A stretch of DNA of 64,000 nucleotides from Amycolatopsis azurea DSM 43854 (lineage in GTDB: Bacteria > Actinomycetota > Actinomycetes > Mycobacteriales > Pseudonocardiaceae). The translations under genes were made by a program, and so were the position numbers. The notes under the pieces are model-generated. The model did not search any database. It had not been told where the DNA came from and saw only the letters and a program-made list of their open reading frames with translations. This document shows positions 19,575 to 27,558 of this stretch, piece after piece (positions within the stretch are counted from its first letter, which is position 1; each line of letters begins with the position of its first letter). The DNA lies in assembly GCF_001995215.1 (NCBI RefSeq), contig NZ_MUXN01000004.1, positions 208,228 to 272,227 of the forward strand, written 5' to 3'.

Positions 19575-21338
19575 GTGGCGCACGCAGACGACCTGAACAT
19601 CAGGGAACGACCGATTCCGGCGATCCGGAAACGTGCTCCGCGAGCCTTCTTGCTCGGAGCGGGAACACTCCTGCTCAGCGCGGTCGTCGTCGCCAGGATC
19701 GGCCGGTTCGGCTTCAATCCGACCGACCAGGGATTCGTGCTCGCGCAGGTGTGGCGCGTCCTGCACGGCGAGATCCCGCACGTCGATTTCCTCGGGCCGA
19801 GACCGTTCGGTTCGGCTTACCTGCACCTGATCGACCATCTCGTCCCCGCGCCGCTGATGATCGGCTCGAGTTTCGTGATGATGGTGCAGCTGATCGTCGC
19901 CACGTTCGCCCTCGTCGCGTTCCTGACCGGGACTTCGCCGCTGGACTGGGGTCCGCTGCGGCTCGGCCTGGTTTTCGCCGCCGCGCTGGTCTGCCTGAAC
20001 ACGTATCCGCTGATGGCCTGGCATACCGTCGACGGGGTCTTCCTGGTCGCGGTCGGCTGGTGGGCGCTCGACAGCGGGTTGCGTTCCGGCTCGCGGTGGC
20101 GACGCCTGCTCGGGCTGTTCTGCCTCGGGTTCGCGATCATCGTCAAGCAGAGCTTCGTGTTCGCCGCGCCGATCTGTCTGCTGATCCTCCTGTTCCATCC
20201 CGCCGCGCCGCCGAAGAAGTGGCCGCGCCTGCTGGGTGACGTCCTCGTACTCGGCGCGGCACCGTTGCTGTACTTCGGCATGGTCACCGTCGCCGGGGGA
20301 CTCCCGTCGGCGATCGCGCAGCTCACCGGTGGCACCCAGACGTGGGGCGAGAGTCTTTTCCGGTTCTGGGCGGCGGACTTCGAGGGCCGGGCCGATCCGA
20401 GGACGTACCTCCTCCCGGTGCTGCTCGCGGTGGCGGTGATCGCCGTGGCGTGGTCCGTCCGCGAACGACTCGGCGAGCCAGGACGTCGGCTCCGGCTCGT
20501 GATGGGTTTGTGCGTCGGGGCCGTGGTGGTGTTCGTCGTCGCCGACGGCGGGTTCGAGCACGTGGGCAGCTGGCCGGTCACGCTGCTGTGGCTCTTCCTG
20601 CTCGCCGCGGTGCTCGACGCCGTCGTCCGAAAACGGTTGCCCTGGCAGCACCTGGCGATCGCCGCACTCGGCTGGATGGCCGGCCTGTCCTGGGGCTATC
20701 CACTTCCGGGACTGCTCACCGGGATCCTCGCGCTGGGGGTACTGGAAGCCGTGGTGCCGCCGGATCGGCCGCGGGTGCCCAGGCTCGCGGGTGGTGTGCT
20801 CGGCGCGACCGCGTTCGTGCTCGCCGGCCTCCTGCTGATGTCCGCGCACGACAAGGCGCCGTATGCGGACAGGCCGCAGGGTGAACTGACGAAGGATCTG
20901 GGCGACGTCGCGCCCTCGATGCGCGGCGTCCGCACGAATCCCGGTGTCCACACCTATGTCGCCCAGATCCGCGGCTGTCTGGACCACTACCCGGCGTCGA
21001 GGGTGGCGGTGCTGCCGCACAATTCTTTCGTCGCCCCGATTTTCGGTGTCCGGAATCCCTTTCCGATGGACTGGCCGATCCCGATCGAAATGACCGGCGA
21101 CAGTCCGGAAAGGATGGTCGAGGCGGCGGAACGTCTCGACCGGGAAGGGGACTACCTGGTCCTCTTCCAGACGGTCGATCCCGTTTCGCTGAGCGCGGGT
21201 GAACCGGTGCCCGGCGCCGTCACCTCGGACGCGCCGACGATCGGGCTGAGCAGTGTGGAGGGCCGGATCAAGGACGTGCTCGGCGGGGCCAGGGTCGCTT
21301 GCGGCAGCTTCGCGGGATTCTGGGCACCGGCGCGCTGA
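19575..21338 (+). CDS. large polytopic membrane protein, possible GT-C glycosyltransferase
   Basis: 587 aa from GTG 19575, behind CAGGGGGAAA; the frame is open further upstream without a better start. About ten hydrophobic helices are visible between residues ~30 and 430, then a soluble C-terminal domain of ~150 residues. The first loop has an acidic motif (NPTDQGFVLAQVWRVL, then EIPHVDFLGPRP) placed as in GT-C lipid-sugar-dependent glycosyltransferases. Neighbours include a GT2, a GtrA protein and a PIG-V-like GT-C, supporting a role in surface glycan assembly. Family assignment is inference. Confidence 0.7.
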   Translation: MAHADDLNIRERPIPAIRKRAPRAFLLGAGTLLLSAVVVARIGRFGFNPTDQGFVLAQVWRVLHGEIPHVDFLGPRPFGSAYLHLIDHLVPAPLMIGSSFVMMVQLIVATFALVAFLTGTSPLDWGPLRLGLVFAAALVCLNTYPLMAWHTVDGVFLVAVGWWALDSGLRSGSRWRRLLGLFCLGFAIIVKQSFVFAAPICLLILLFHPAAPPKKWPRLLGDVLVLGAAPLLYFGMVTVAGGLPSAIAQLTGGTQTWGESLFRFWAADFEGRADPRTYLLPVLLAVAVIAVAWSVRERLGEPGRRLRLVMGLCVGAVVVFVVADGGFEHVGSWPVTLLWLFLLAAVLDAVVRKRLPWQHLAIAALGWMAGLSWGYPLPGLLTGILALGVLEAVVPPDRPRVPRLAGGVLGATAFVLAGLLLMSAHDKAPYADRPQGELTKDLGDVAPSMRGVRTNPGVHTYVAQIRGCLDHYPASRVAVLPHNSFVAPIFGVRNPFPMDWPIPIEMTGDSPERMVEAAERLDREGDYLVLFQTVDPVSLSAGEPVPGAVTSDAPTIGLSSVEGRIKDVLGGARVACGSFAGFWAPAR

Positions 21339-21341
21339 CGA

Positions 21342-22775
21342 TCAGCCGGTGACGGACGCCGTCTCCGGCTCGCGTTCCACGGCGGCCGGCGGCTCTTCCT
21401 CGCGCCGCGGCAGGAACGAGAGCGCCGCGAGGGCGGCGGCGAGCAGGGTCGGGAAGATCGTCAGCTGCTGATGCTTGATGTTCTCGATGCCTTCGGCGAG
21501 ACCGGACACCAGGAACTGGCCCATCGCGAAGAGCAGGAACATGAGCACCACGATGCCGACGTCGCGGCGGCCGACGCGGTTCCGGAACGCGCGGAGCCCG
21601 GCCCAGCCGATGAGCAGCCAGATCGGCAGCAGGGCGAACAGTCCCAGCGGGGCGATCCAGCCGGTGATCCCGGACAGGACGGGGACCCGGTACTCCTTGG
21701 CGAGCGGCGGCTGCCCGGCGCGCTCGCCGAAGCTGCCGAGGTTCGGCACGCGCGCGGTCAGCGTCTCCTGCGCGGACCGGTGCAGTATCTCGACCACGCG
21801 CCCCGGATGACCGAGGTAGTACCGGGCGACGTTCCGGCGGCTGATCTGGTCGCGGTACCGGGCGTACTCGGGGTCGCGCCAGGCCGGGTTCTCGCTCCAC
21901 CAGCCGGTGCCGACGTACTGGGCGTACCTCGGCGGGAGGCCCAGTGCGGCGAGGTCGCCGGCGGTATCGTGTTTCCCGTCCACGATCCCGTTGAACACGA
22001 CGTGGTACATGTTGGCCTCGCGGTACTCCGCGTTGGCCGAGTCGCCCGTCGCCTGCGTCAGCACGGTCCCCGTGGAGACGACGGCGAGCACGGCCAGCGG
22101 CAGACCCCAGCGCGCCATGCCGCGGCCGCTCGCCGGGCGGACGCACAGCAGCGCGAGCGCGAAGATCGGCATCAGCAGGAGCGTCTGCGACTTCGCGTTG
22201 ATCCCGATCATCGCGCCGAACATGGTGATCGCGGCCCCGGTGTAGCGCCACGTCCCGGTGCGGTGCATCAGCAGGAGCCCGCCGGCGAGCAACAGCATTC
22301 CGACGAAGGCGGCGCCCTCGCTCAGCACCGAGGCGAAATACCCGAAGAACGCGGAGTCCGCCGCGACCAGCAGCAGCGCGATCGTGGCGATGACGCTGTT
22401 CCGGACCGAAAGACGCAGGGCCACCACGATCGCGGCGATCCCGCCCGCGACCAGCAGGCAGCCCAGCACTCCCAGGACCAGCAGGTTCAGGATCCCCGGC
22501 AGGTCGAGCAGCTGCCCGGCCCCGCCGGCGATCTTGTCGATCCAGCTCTGACTGGAGATGTACTCGCTGGTGCAGGCCGGGGCCGGACCGTAGGAGAAGC
22601 GGACGAAGTGCTCCGAAGGCCGGTCGATCTCGCGGGCGCCGAGACGGCAGAGGATGCGCCAGCCGTCACCGTTGTCGGCCATGCCGATCGGCCGAGGAAC
22701 GAGGAAACGGACGAGGAGCACCCCGAGCGCGGCGAAAAACACACCCGATGCCAGTCGGATCTCCCGGAACTTCAC
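21342..22775 (-). CDS. polytopic membrane protein of a surface-glycan cluster
   Basis: 477 aa from GTG 22775 with AGGG upstream; a GTG at 22817 is possible but badly placed for a ribosome site. About ten membrane helices. An extracytoplasmic motif after the first helix (PIGMADNGDGWRI) recalls acidic residues of GT-C enzymes. A larger loop (~250-330) carries MYHVVFNGIVDGKHD and WSENPAWRDPEYARYRDQ. The tail is cytoplasmic and charged. Ends 3 bases from the previous gene, convergently. Function unknown. Confidence 0.7.
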   Translation of the reverse strand: MKFREIRLASGVFFAALGVLLVRFLVPRPIGMADNGDGWRILCRLGAREIDRPSEHFVRFSYGPAPACTSEYISSQSWIDKIAGGAGQLLDLPGILNLLVLGVLGCLLVAGGIAAIVVALRLSVRNSVIATIALLLVAADSAFFGYFASVLSEGAAFVGMLLLAGGLLLMHRTGTWRYTGAAITMFGAMIGINAKSQTLLLMPIFALALLCVRPASGRGMARWGLPLAVLAVVSTGTVLTQATGDSANAEYREANMYHVVFNGIVDGKHDTAGDLAALGLPPRYAQYVGTGWWSENPAWRDPEYARYRDQISRRNVARYYLGHPGRVVEILHRSAQETLTARVPNLGSFGERAGQPPLAKEYRVPVLSGITGWIAPLGLFALLPIWLLIGWAGLRAFRNRVGRRDVGIVVLMFLLFAMGQFLVSGLAEGIENIKHQQLTIFPTLLAAALAALSFLPRREEEPPAAVEREPETASVTG

Positions 22776-22888
22776 CCGCGCCACCCTAGAAGACGCCGAA
22801 GTGTGATCAGCCCGCACCCTCCGAAATGCCTGCGGAGAGGAGCCGATCGATCACTCCGGGCCACTGACGGGCCGGTGATCCGGGAGTG

Positions 22889-23323
22889 TCAGCCCGCCTG
22901 GGAACCGGGCTGGACCGCGGCGGCGGGTTCAGGCTGCCCCTGCCGGAAGACCACCTTCTTGTACATCACGTAGTTCCACACCATGCCCACGGCGATCGCG
23001 CCGAGCTTCGGGACGAGGAGATGGACCCCGGGGAAGAGCTTGGTGACCGCGAAGATCACCGCGGCCTGCACGACCCACAGGCCGAACGCGGTGATGGCGA
23101 AGAAGAGGATGGCCTGACGGCGGATGTCGCCGTCCTTCGCCCGGAAGGTGAAGTTCCGGTTGAGCGTGAAGCTCAGGAGCATGCCCGCCGTCGTCGAGAT
23201 GAAGTTCGCGACGAACATCGGGACGCCGAACGTCGCCAGCAGGGCGTAGCCGACGGCGTCGACCGCGGTGTTGAGCACCCCGACGACGGCGAAGCGCACC
23301 TGAGTGGCGTTGATCGGCTTCAC
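22889..23323 (-). CDS. GtrA-like membrane protein
   Basis: 144 aa; GTG 23321-23323 overlaps the stop of the GT2 gene (GTGA). Four membrane helices with the family signature VRFAVVGVLNTAVDAVGYALL at the start and NYVMYKKVVF at the end. GtrA-family proteins act with GT2 enzymes in moving or using polyprenyl-phosphate sugars, so this and the upstream GT2 are probably a functional pair. Confidence 0.9.
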   Translation of the reverse strand: MKPINATQVRFAVVGVLNTAVDAVGYALLATFGVPMFVANFISTTAGMLLSFTLNRNFTFRAKDGDIRRQAILFFAITAFGLWVVQAAVIFAVTKLFPGVHLLVPKLGAIAVGMVWNYVMYKKVVFRQGQPEPAAAVQPGSQAG

Positions 23324-24306
23324 CGGGCGACGCTTCGCTCTCCGGCGGCGGTCTCGGCCCCGGTGCGGACCGACGCGACGCCGTAGAGCGGGCGGTTCTG
23401 CACCTGCGAGTACGTCCGGCCGATGTAGCTGCCGAGCACCCCGAGCATGATGATCTGGATACCGCCCAGGAAGAACATGGCGGCGGTGATGAACGCCCAG
23501 CCCGGTACGGCGGTGGACGGCGCGAGCAGTTTGACGCCGACCACGTAAAGGATGCCCAGGAAGCTGAGCAGCGAGATCAGGTAGCCGAGCCGGGTGATCA
23601 TCCGCAGCGGCGCGACGGAGAACCCGAGGATCCCGTCCGCGGCGAAACGGAGCATCTTGCGCAGGGGGTAGCCGGTCACCCCAGCGTGCCGCTTGTCGCG
23701 GTCGAACAGGACGGCGGTCTGCTTGAAACCGATGTAGCTGACCAGCCCGCGCAGGAACCGGTCCTGTTCGCGGTATTTCCGCAGCTCGTCGACGACCTTG
23801 CGGTCGATCAGCCGGAAGTCGCCGGTGTTCCGGGGGATGTCGACCGACGCCATCTTCCGGAGGAACCAGTAGAAGACGCCGGCGGTGAACCGCTTGAACG
23901 CCGAGTCCTGGCGAGAGGGGCGCTGCGCGTAGACGACGTCGAAGCCCTCTTCCCACTTCTCGATCAGTTCCAGCGCCACCCGAGGCGGGTCCTGCATGTC
24001 GCTGTCCATGATGATCGCGGCGTCCGCTTCCACCAGGTCGAGCCCGGCGGTGACCGCCATCTGATGGCCGAAGTTGCGGGAGAGCTCGATCACGGTGACC
24101 CGGTCGTCGCGCCTGCTCAGCGCGGTGAGGATGTCCATCGAGTGATCACGGCTGCCGTCGTCGATGTAGACGAAGCTGAAGTCGTACTTGCCGGCGAGCG
24201 GCGTGATCACCTCGTCCACCGTGCGGTGGAGGAGCTCGATGTTCTCTTCCTCGTTGAAGATCGGGAAAATGAACGCGATTCGGCGTCTGTCGTGATCCCC
24301 GGGCAC
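23320..24306 (-). CDS. GT2 polyprenyl-phosphate glycosyltransferase (DPM1/GtrB type)
   Basis: 328 aa from GTG 24304-24306 (GGGGG upstream); a GTG at 24354 is an alternative. The GT-A domain has FPIFNEEENIELL, VYIDDGSRD and MDSDMQDPP (DxD), and two C-terminal membrane helices (LGYLISLLSFLGILYVVG; FITAAMFFLGGIQIIMLG). It would transfer a hexose to polyprenyl phosphate on the inner membrane face. Overlapping GtrA gene downstream supports a GtrA/GtrB-like pair feeding a GT-C enzyme such as the neighbour at 24408. Confidence 0.92.
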   Translation of the reverse strand: MPGDHDRRRIAFIFPIFNEEENIELLHRTVDEVITPLAGKYDFSFVYIDDGSRDHSMDILTALSRRDDRVTVIELSRNFGHQMAVTAGLDLVEADAAIIMDSDMQDPPRVALELIEKWEEGFDVVYAQRPSRQDSAFKRFTAGVFYWFLRKMASVDIPRNTGDFRLIDRKVVDELRKYREQDRFLRGLVSYIGFKQTAVLFDRDKRHAGVTGYPLRKMLRFAADGILGFSVAPLRMITRLGYLISLLSFLGILYVVGVKLLAPSTAVPGWAFITAAMFFLGGIQIIMLGVLGSYIGRTYSQVQNRPLYGVASVRTGAETAAGERSVAR

Positions 24307-24369
24307 CGGATTACCCCCGTCGAGATTTCTGGAACAGGTGGTGAATGGATTCACCGCCTGGGCGAGCTG

Positions 24370-24375
24370 ATTCTA
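24370..24375 (-). promoter_or_regulatory. -10 element for the GT2-gtrA operon
   Basis: TAGAAT on the minus strand about 60 bases upstream of the GT2 start. No clear -35. The same hexamer precedes the PIG-V-like gene at 25771. Confidence 0.45.
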
Positions 24376-24407
24376 GAAGACCGGCTGAATGTCCCTCTTT
24401 CGGGTGG

Positions 24408-25661
24408 TCAGCCCGCCCAGTGGCCGGCGACGAAGCGAAGGAAGATCGCGCCGCAGATCAGCGAGTTGAGGTACAGCGTCGCGTACGCCACGACGCGCAG
24501 GTTCGGGCGCCGTTCGGCCAGCAGCACCAGCGCGAGGTACATGACCAGGCACGGGAGCAGGTACCGGTGCACCGAGACGACGTTGCTGTTGATCGTGAGC
24601 ATCACGAAGGAGGCGATCCCGAACAACGCCAGCGGCAGGCCGTCCGCCTTCAGCGCGACGAAGATGTAGACCGAAGCCACCACGAGCAGGATCAGGCCGA
24701 GCGTGGGCAGGACGTGACTCATCAGCGTCCACGCGTCCATCGGCCTGTCGCCGACCAGTGCGCTGAAGGTGACCTTGAGCTCGGTGAGCGTCGTTTCCAC
24801 GATGTTCGGGTTGAACTGGTGGTACGACCAGGTGCTCACGCCCTTGAGTGCGGTGAAGCTCGCCATCGCGCTGCCGGTCTCGAGCTTCATGTAGAGCATG
24901 TGCGCGCCGAGGCCGAGGTACGCGGCCGGGAACCAGAGGATGTTCCACGACAGCAGGCCGCGCGGCTTCCACCCCGCGGATCGCCAGAATTCGAGGAAGC
25001 ACAGGCCGACGAACACCGCGGCGGTGATCCGTGACGCGGTGAGCGGGATCAGGCAAAGCCCCATCCACAGCCATTGCCGCTTCAGGGCGAACAGGTACGC
25101 CCAGAAGCCCAGCGCGCAGAACACCGCCTCGCTGTAGAACGAGTGCAGGAAGAACGCGGCGGGCGCGGTGAGGAACGCGCCGACGACCAGCCACTGCGAG
25201 CGGGGCGTGCGGAGGAAGAACCGGGCGATCTTGAGCAGGGCCACGCCCGCCAGCCAGGTGGCGATCAGGTTGACGAGGAAGCCGGCGGTGAGCAGGCCCA
25301 GCGTCCCGAAACTGACGGTTTTGACCAGCCACACGAAGATCGGGAAAATCGGATAGAACGCGCGTAACGGCACGTAACTACCCGTGTACGCGTGTTCGGC
25401 GATCTCGCCGTAGTTGCCCGCGTCCCAGCGGTAGGTGTGGGAGAGCAAGCTCAGCGTCGAGCCGATGCCGGTCTTGGGGATGCCTTCGCTCGCCGGAGTG
25501 GACGGGCCGAACAGCCACGCCACCGCGATCAGCGCGACGTTCCAGGCCAGGACGACCAGGAGGACCTTGCCGAAGTCGCCGGTCAGCCATCGACGCACGC
25601 GTTCGCGGCCGGCGTCGACGGCATGCTCCTCGGTGGCACTCTCCGTGATCGTTTCGGTCAT
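24408..25661 (-). CDS. PIG-V-like GT-C mannosyltransferase family membrane protein
   Basis: 417 aa from ATG 25659-25661 behind GAGGAAA. About ten membrane helices. The first extracytoplasmic loop has YRWDAGNYGEIAEHAY, the Trp-Asp motif that binds the sugar donor in PIG-V-type GT-C enzymes. It would use a polyprenyl-phosphate sugar outside the membrane, which is what the adjacent GT2 makes. Acceptor unknown. Confidence 0.82.
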   Translation of the reverse strand: MTETITESATEEHAVDAGRERVRRWLTGDFGKVLLVVLAWNVALIAVAWLFGPSTPASEGIPKTGIGSTLSLLSHTYRWDAGNYGEIAEHAYTGSYVPLRAFYPIFPIFVWLVKTVSFGTLGLLTAGFLVNLIATWLAGVALLKIARFFLRTPRSQWLVVGAFLTAPAAFFLHSFYSEAVFCALGFWAYLFALKRQWLWMGLCLIPLTASRITAAVFVGLCFLEFWRSAGWKPRGLLSWNILWFPAAYLGLGAHMLYMKLETGSAMASFTALKGVSTWSYHQFNPNIVETTLTELKVTFSALVGDRPMDAWTLMSHVLPTLGLILLVVASVYIFVALKADGLPLALFGIASFVMLTINSNVVSVHRYLLPCLVMYLALVLLAERRPNLRVVAYATLYLNSLICGAIFLRFVAGHWAG

Positions 25662-25770
25662 GAGCGGCTTTTCCTCGCAGGGCTCGGCCCAGTTCGAGCG
25701 GATGCCCGAAAACAAGGGGAATTGAAGGCCGAATCGGGCGGTCCCCGTACCGCCTTACCCGGACGGGTGA

Positions 25771-25776
25771 ATTCTA
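25771..25776 (-). promoter_or_regulatory. -10 element for the PIG-V-like gene
   Basis: TAGAAT on the minus strand, about 110 bases before the start codon. The rest of the 212-base gap to the HD-domain gene shows no other structure. Confidence 0.4.
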
Positions 25777-25873
25777 GAACACCGTTCGCACGCGTCGGAC
25801 GACCGCCTCGGAACACTCCGGCGGCGGCACGGGACACTGGCCGGGTAACTCGCCGTCGACGTCTAGGAGAACT

Positions 25874-26422
25874 GTGGAAGCCCTCGCCGGATTCGGGTTC
25901 GAACTGGGTGTGCTCAAGCGGATCCGGCGGGCCGGATGGTGGCAGGCCGGGGTCCGCGATCCCGAATCGGTCGCCGAGCACACCGCGCGGGTCGCGCAAC
26001 TGGCCGGACTGCTGGCGGCCGAGGGCGGTGCGGACCCGGCGCGGGCGGCGTATCTCGCGCTCTGGCACGACACGCAGGAGACGCGGACCGGCGACCTCCC
26101 GCACACGATCAAGGGATTCGTCGAGAAGCCGGACCCCCGGGCGATCACCGCCGCGCAGACGTCGGCGCTGCCCGAGGCCGCGCGGGACTCGGTGCGCGAC
26201 GCCGTCGACGAGTACGAAACCGCGGAGAGCCCGGAGGCGCTGTACGCGCGTGACGCGGACAAGCTCGAGATGCTGCTTCAGGCCGTCGAGTACCGCGACA
26301 TCGGCGTCCGGAACGTGGACGAGTGGATCGCCTCCGCGACGAAGAGCCTTCGGACGGACCTCGCGCGGCGGGTGGCCGAAGCGGCGCTGACACTGTCGTC
26401 GCTCTCGTGGCGGGTGCGCTGA
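25874..26422 (+). CDS. HD-domain phosphohydrolase (YfbR/HDDC2-like)
   Basis: 182 aa from GTG 25874 with AGGAGA upstream. Metal-binding HD motif in order: His of SVAEHTARVAQ, His-Asp of LALWHDTQETRTGDL, and a distal Asp in ARDADKLEMLLQA. This pattern matches 5'-deoxynucleotidase-type HD proteins that trim dNMPs. Cytoplasmic. The neighbour prmC starts 84 bases later; no functional link is apparent. Confidence 0.85.
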   Translation: MEALAGFGFELGVLKRIRRAGWWQAGVRDPESVAEHTARVAQLAGLLAAEGGADPARAAYLALWHDTQETRTGDLPHTIKGFVEKPDPRAITAAQTSALPEAARDSVRDAVDEYETAESPEALYARDADKLEMLLQAVEYRDIGVRNVDEWIASATKSLRTDLARRVAEAALTLSSLSWRVR

Positions 26423-26506
26423 AAGCAATCGATACCCTGAGCCCGCGTGTATCGACCCCGGCACGCGTGCCTCGTGTGTCAGGCTTGACTCTGTGAAGGA
26501 ACACCA

Positions 26507-27373
26507 GTGAACCGGCAGCCGTTGCGCCTCGCCATCATGGAAGCGACCCGCATCCTCACCGAGGCCGGTGTGGCGTCACCGCGCTCGGACGCGGAACTGA
26601 TCGCCTCCCATGTCCTCGGCGTCGATCGCGGCCGCCTGCCGATGGTGCCACTGGTGGACCCGCCGGTCATCGACGCGATCGGCCAGCTCGTGAACCAGCG
26701 GGCCAAACGGATCCCGCTGCAGTACCTCACCGGCTGGGCCGCGCTCGGCGACATCACGGTCAACGTCGGCGCCGGGGTGTTCGTCCCGCGGCCGGAGACT
26801 GAGCTGCTCCTGGAATGGGGCCTCAAACTGCTGCACGGACGCGAGTACCCGGTGGTGGTCGACCTGTGCACCGGCTCCGCCGCGCTGGCGCTGGCCGTGC
26901 AGCACGCGCGGCCGGACGCCGTCGTCTACGCCGTCGACATCGACGCGCAGGCGCTCGCCTGGGCCCGGCACAACGCCGACGTCCACACCGACGCGGGCGA
27001 CACCCCGATCCGGCTGTACTCCGGCGACGTCGCCGACAGCACGATGTTCGCCGAGCTCGACGGCCTCGTCGACCTGGTCTTGTGCAACCCGCCGTACGTG
27101 CCGGAAGGCACCCCGGTGCCGTCGGAGGTCGCCGAGCACGACCCGCCGCGGGCGGTGTTCGCGGAGGAGAGCGGGCTCGCGGTGATCCGGCACGCGATCG
27201 CCGCGGCCGCGCGGCTGCTGCGGCCCACCGGCGGGATGGCGATCGAGCACGACGACACGCACGGCTCCGCCGTCCCGGCCCTGGTGCGGGCGAGGCGGGT
27301 GCTGACCGACGTCCAGGGGCACCTCGACCTGGCGGGCCGTCCGCGGTTCGTCACCGCCTTGCGCGTCTCCTGA
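26507..27373 (+). CDS. prmC: release-factor glutamine N5-methyltransferase
   Basis: 288 aa from GTG 26507. It methylates the Gln of the GGQ motif in release factors. The N-terminal helical domain ends at RIPLQYLTGWAALG, followed by the SAM fold (VVVDLCTGSAALALA) and the catalytic CNPPYVPEG. One family feature is slightly changed: the usual DLGTGSG reads DLCTGSA. In relatives prmC follows prfA directly; here an 8-kb cluster intervenes. Confidence 0.95.
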   Translation: MNRQPLRLAIMEATRILTEAGVASPRSDAELIASHVLGVDRGRLPMVPLVDPPVIDAIGQLVNQRAKRIPLQYLTGWAALGDITVNVGAGVFVPRPETELLLEWGLKLLHGREYPVVVDLCTGSAALALAVQHARPDAVVYAVDIDAQALAWARHNADVHTDAGDTPIRLYSGDVADSTMFAELDGLVDLVLCNPPYVPEGTPVPSEVAEHDPPRAVFAEESGLAVIRHAIAAAARLLRPTGGMAIEHDDTHGSAVPALVRARRVLTDVQGHLDLAGRPRFVTALRVS

Positions 27374-27381
27374 CCGCGTTT

Positions 27382-27432
27382 CGTCCTCTGAACGCGGTAG
27401 TTCGTGGTGTGAACTACCGCATTCAGAGGACG
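27382..27432. repeat. near-perfect hairpin after prmC
   Basis: Arms 27382-27403 and 27411-27432 (22 bases, one mismatch, core CGTCCTCTGAA) around a 7-base loop. No T-run. It resembles the other intergenic hairpins in architecture but not in sequence. Confidence 0.85.
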
Positions 27433-27558
27433 GGGCGCGAGGCGTTCGGCGGATAGTTAGCGGGACTCACGACTTCCGGCGGGTGCCCAGGGCAAAGCCC
27501 GCCTCCTAACGTCGATCACGGCCGCCTCATCGGCGGTCCGACTGGGAGGTGTACCCCG

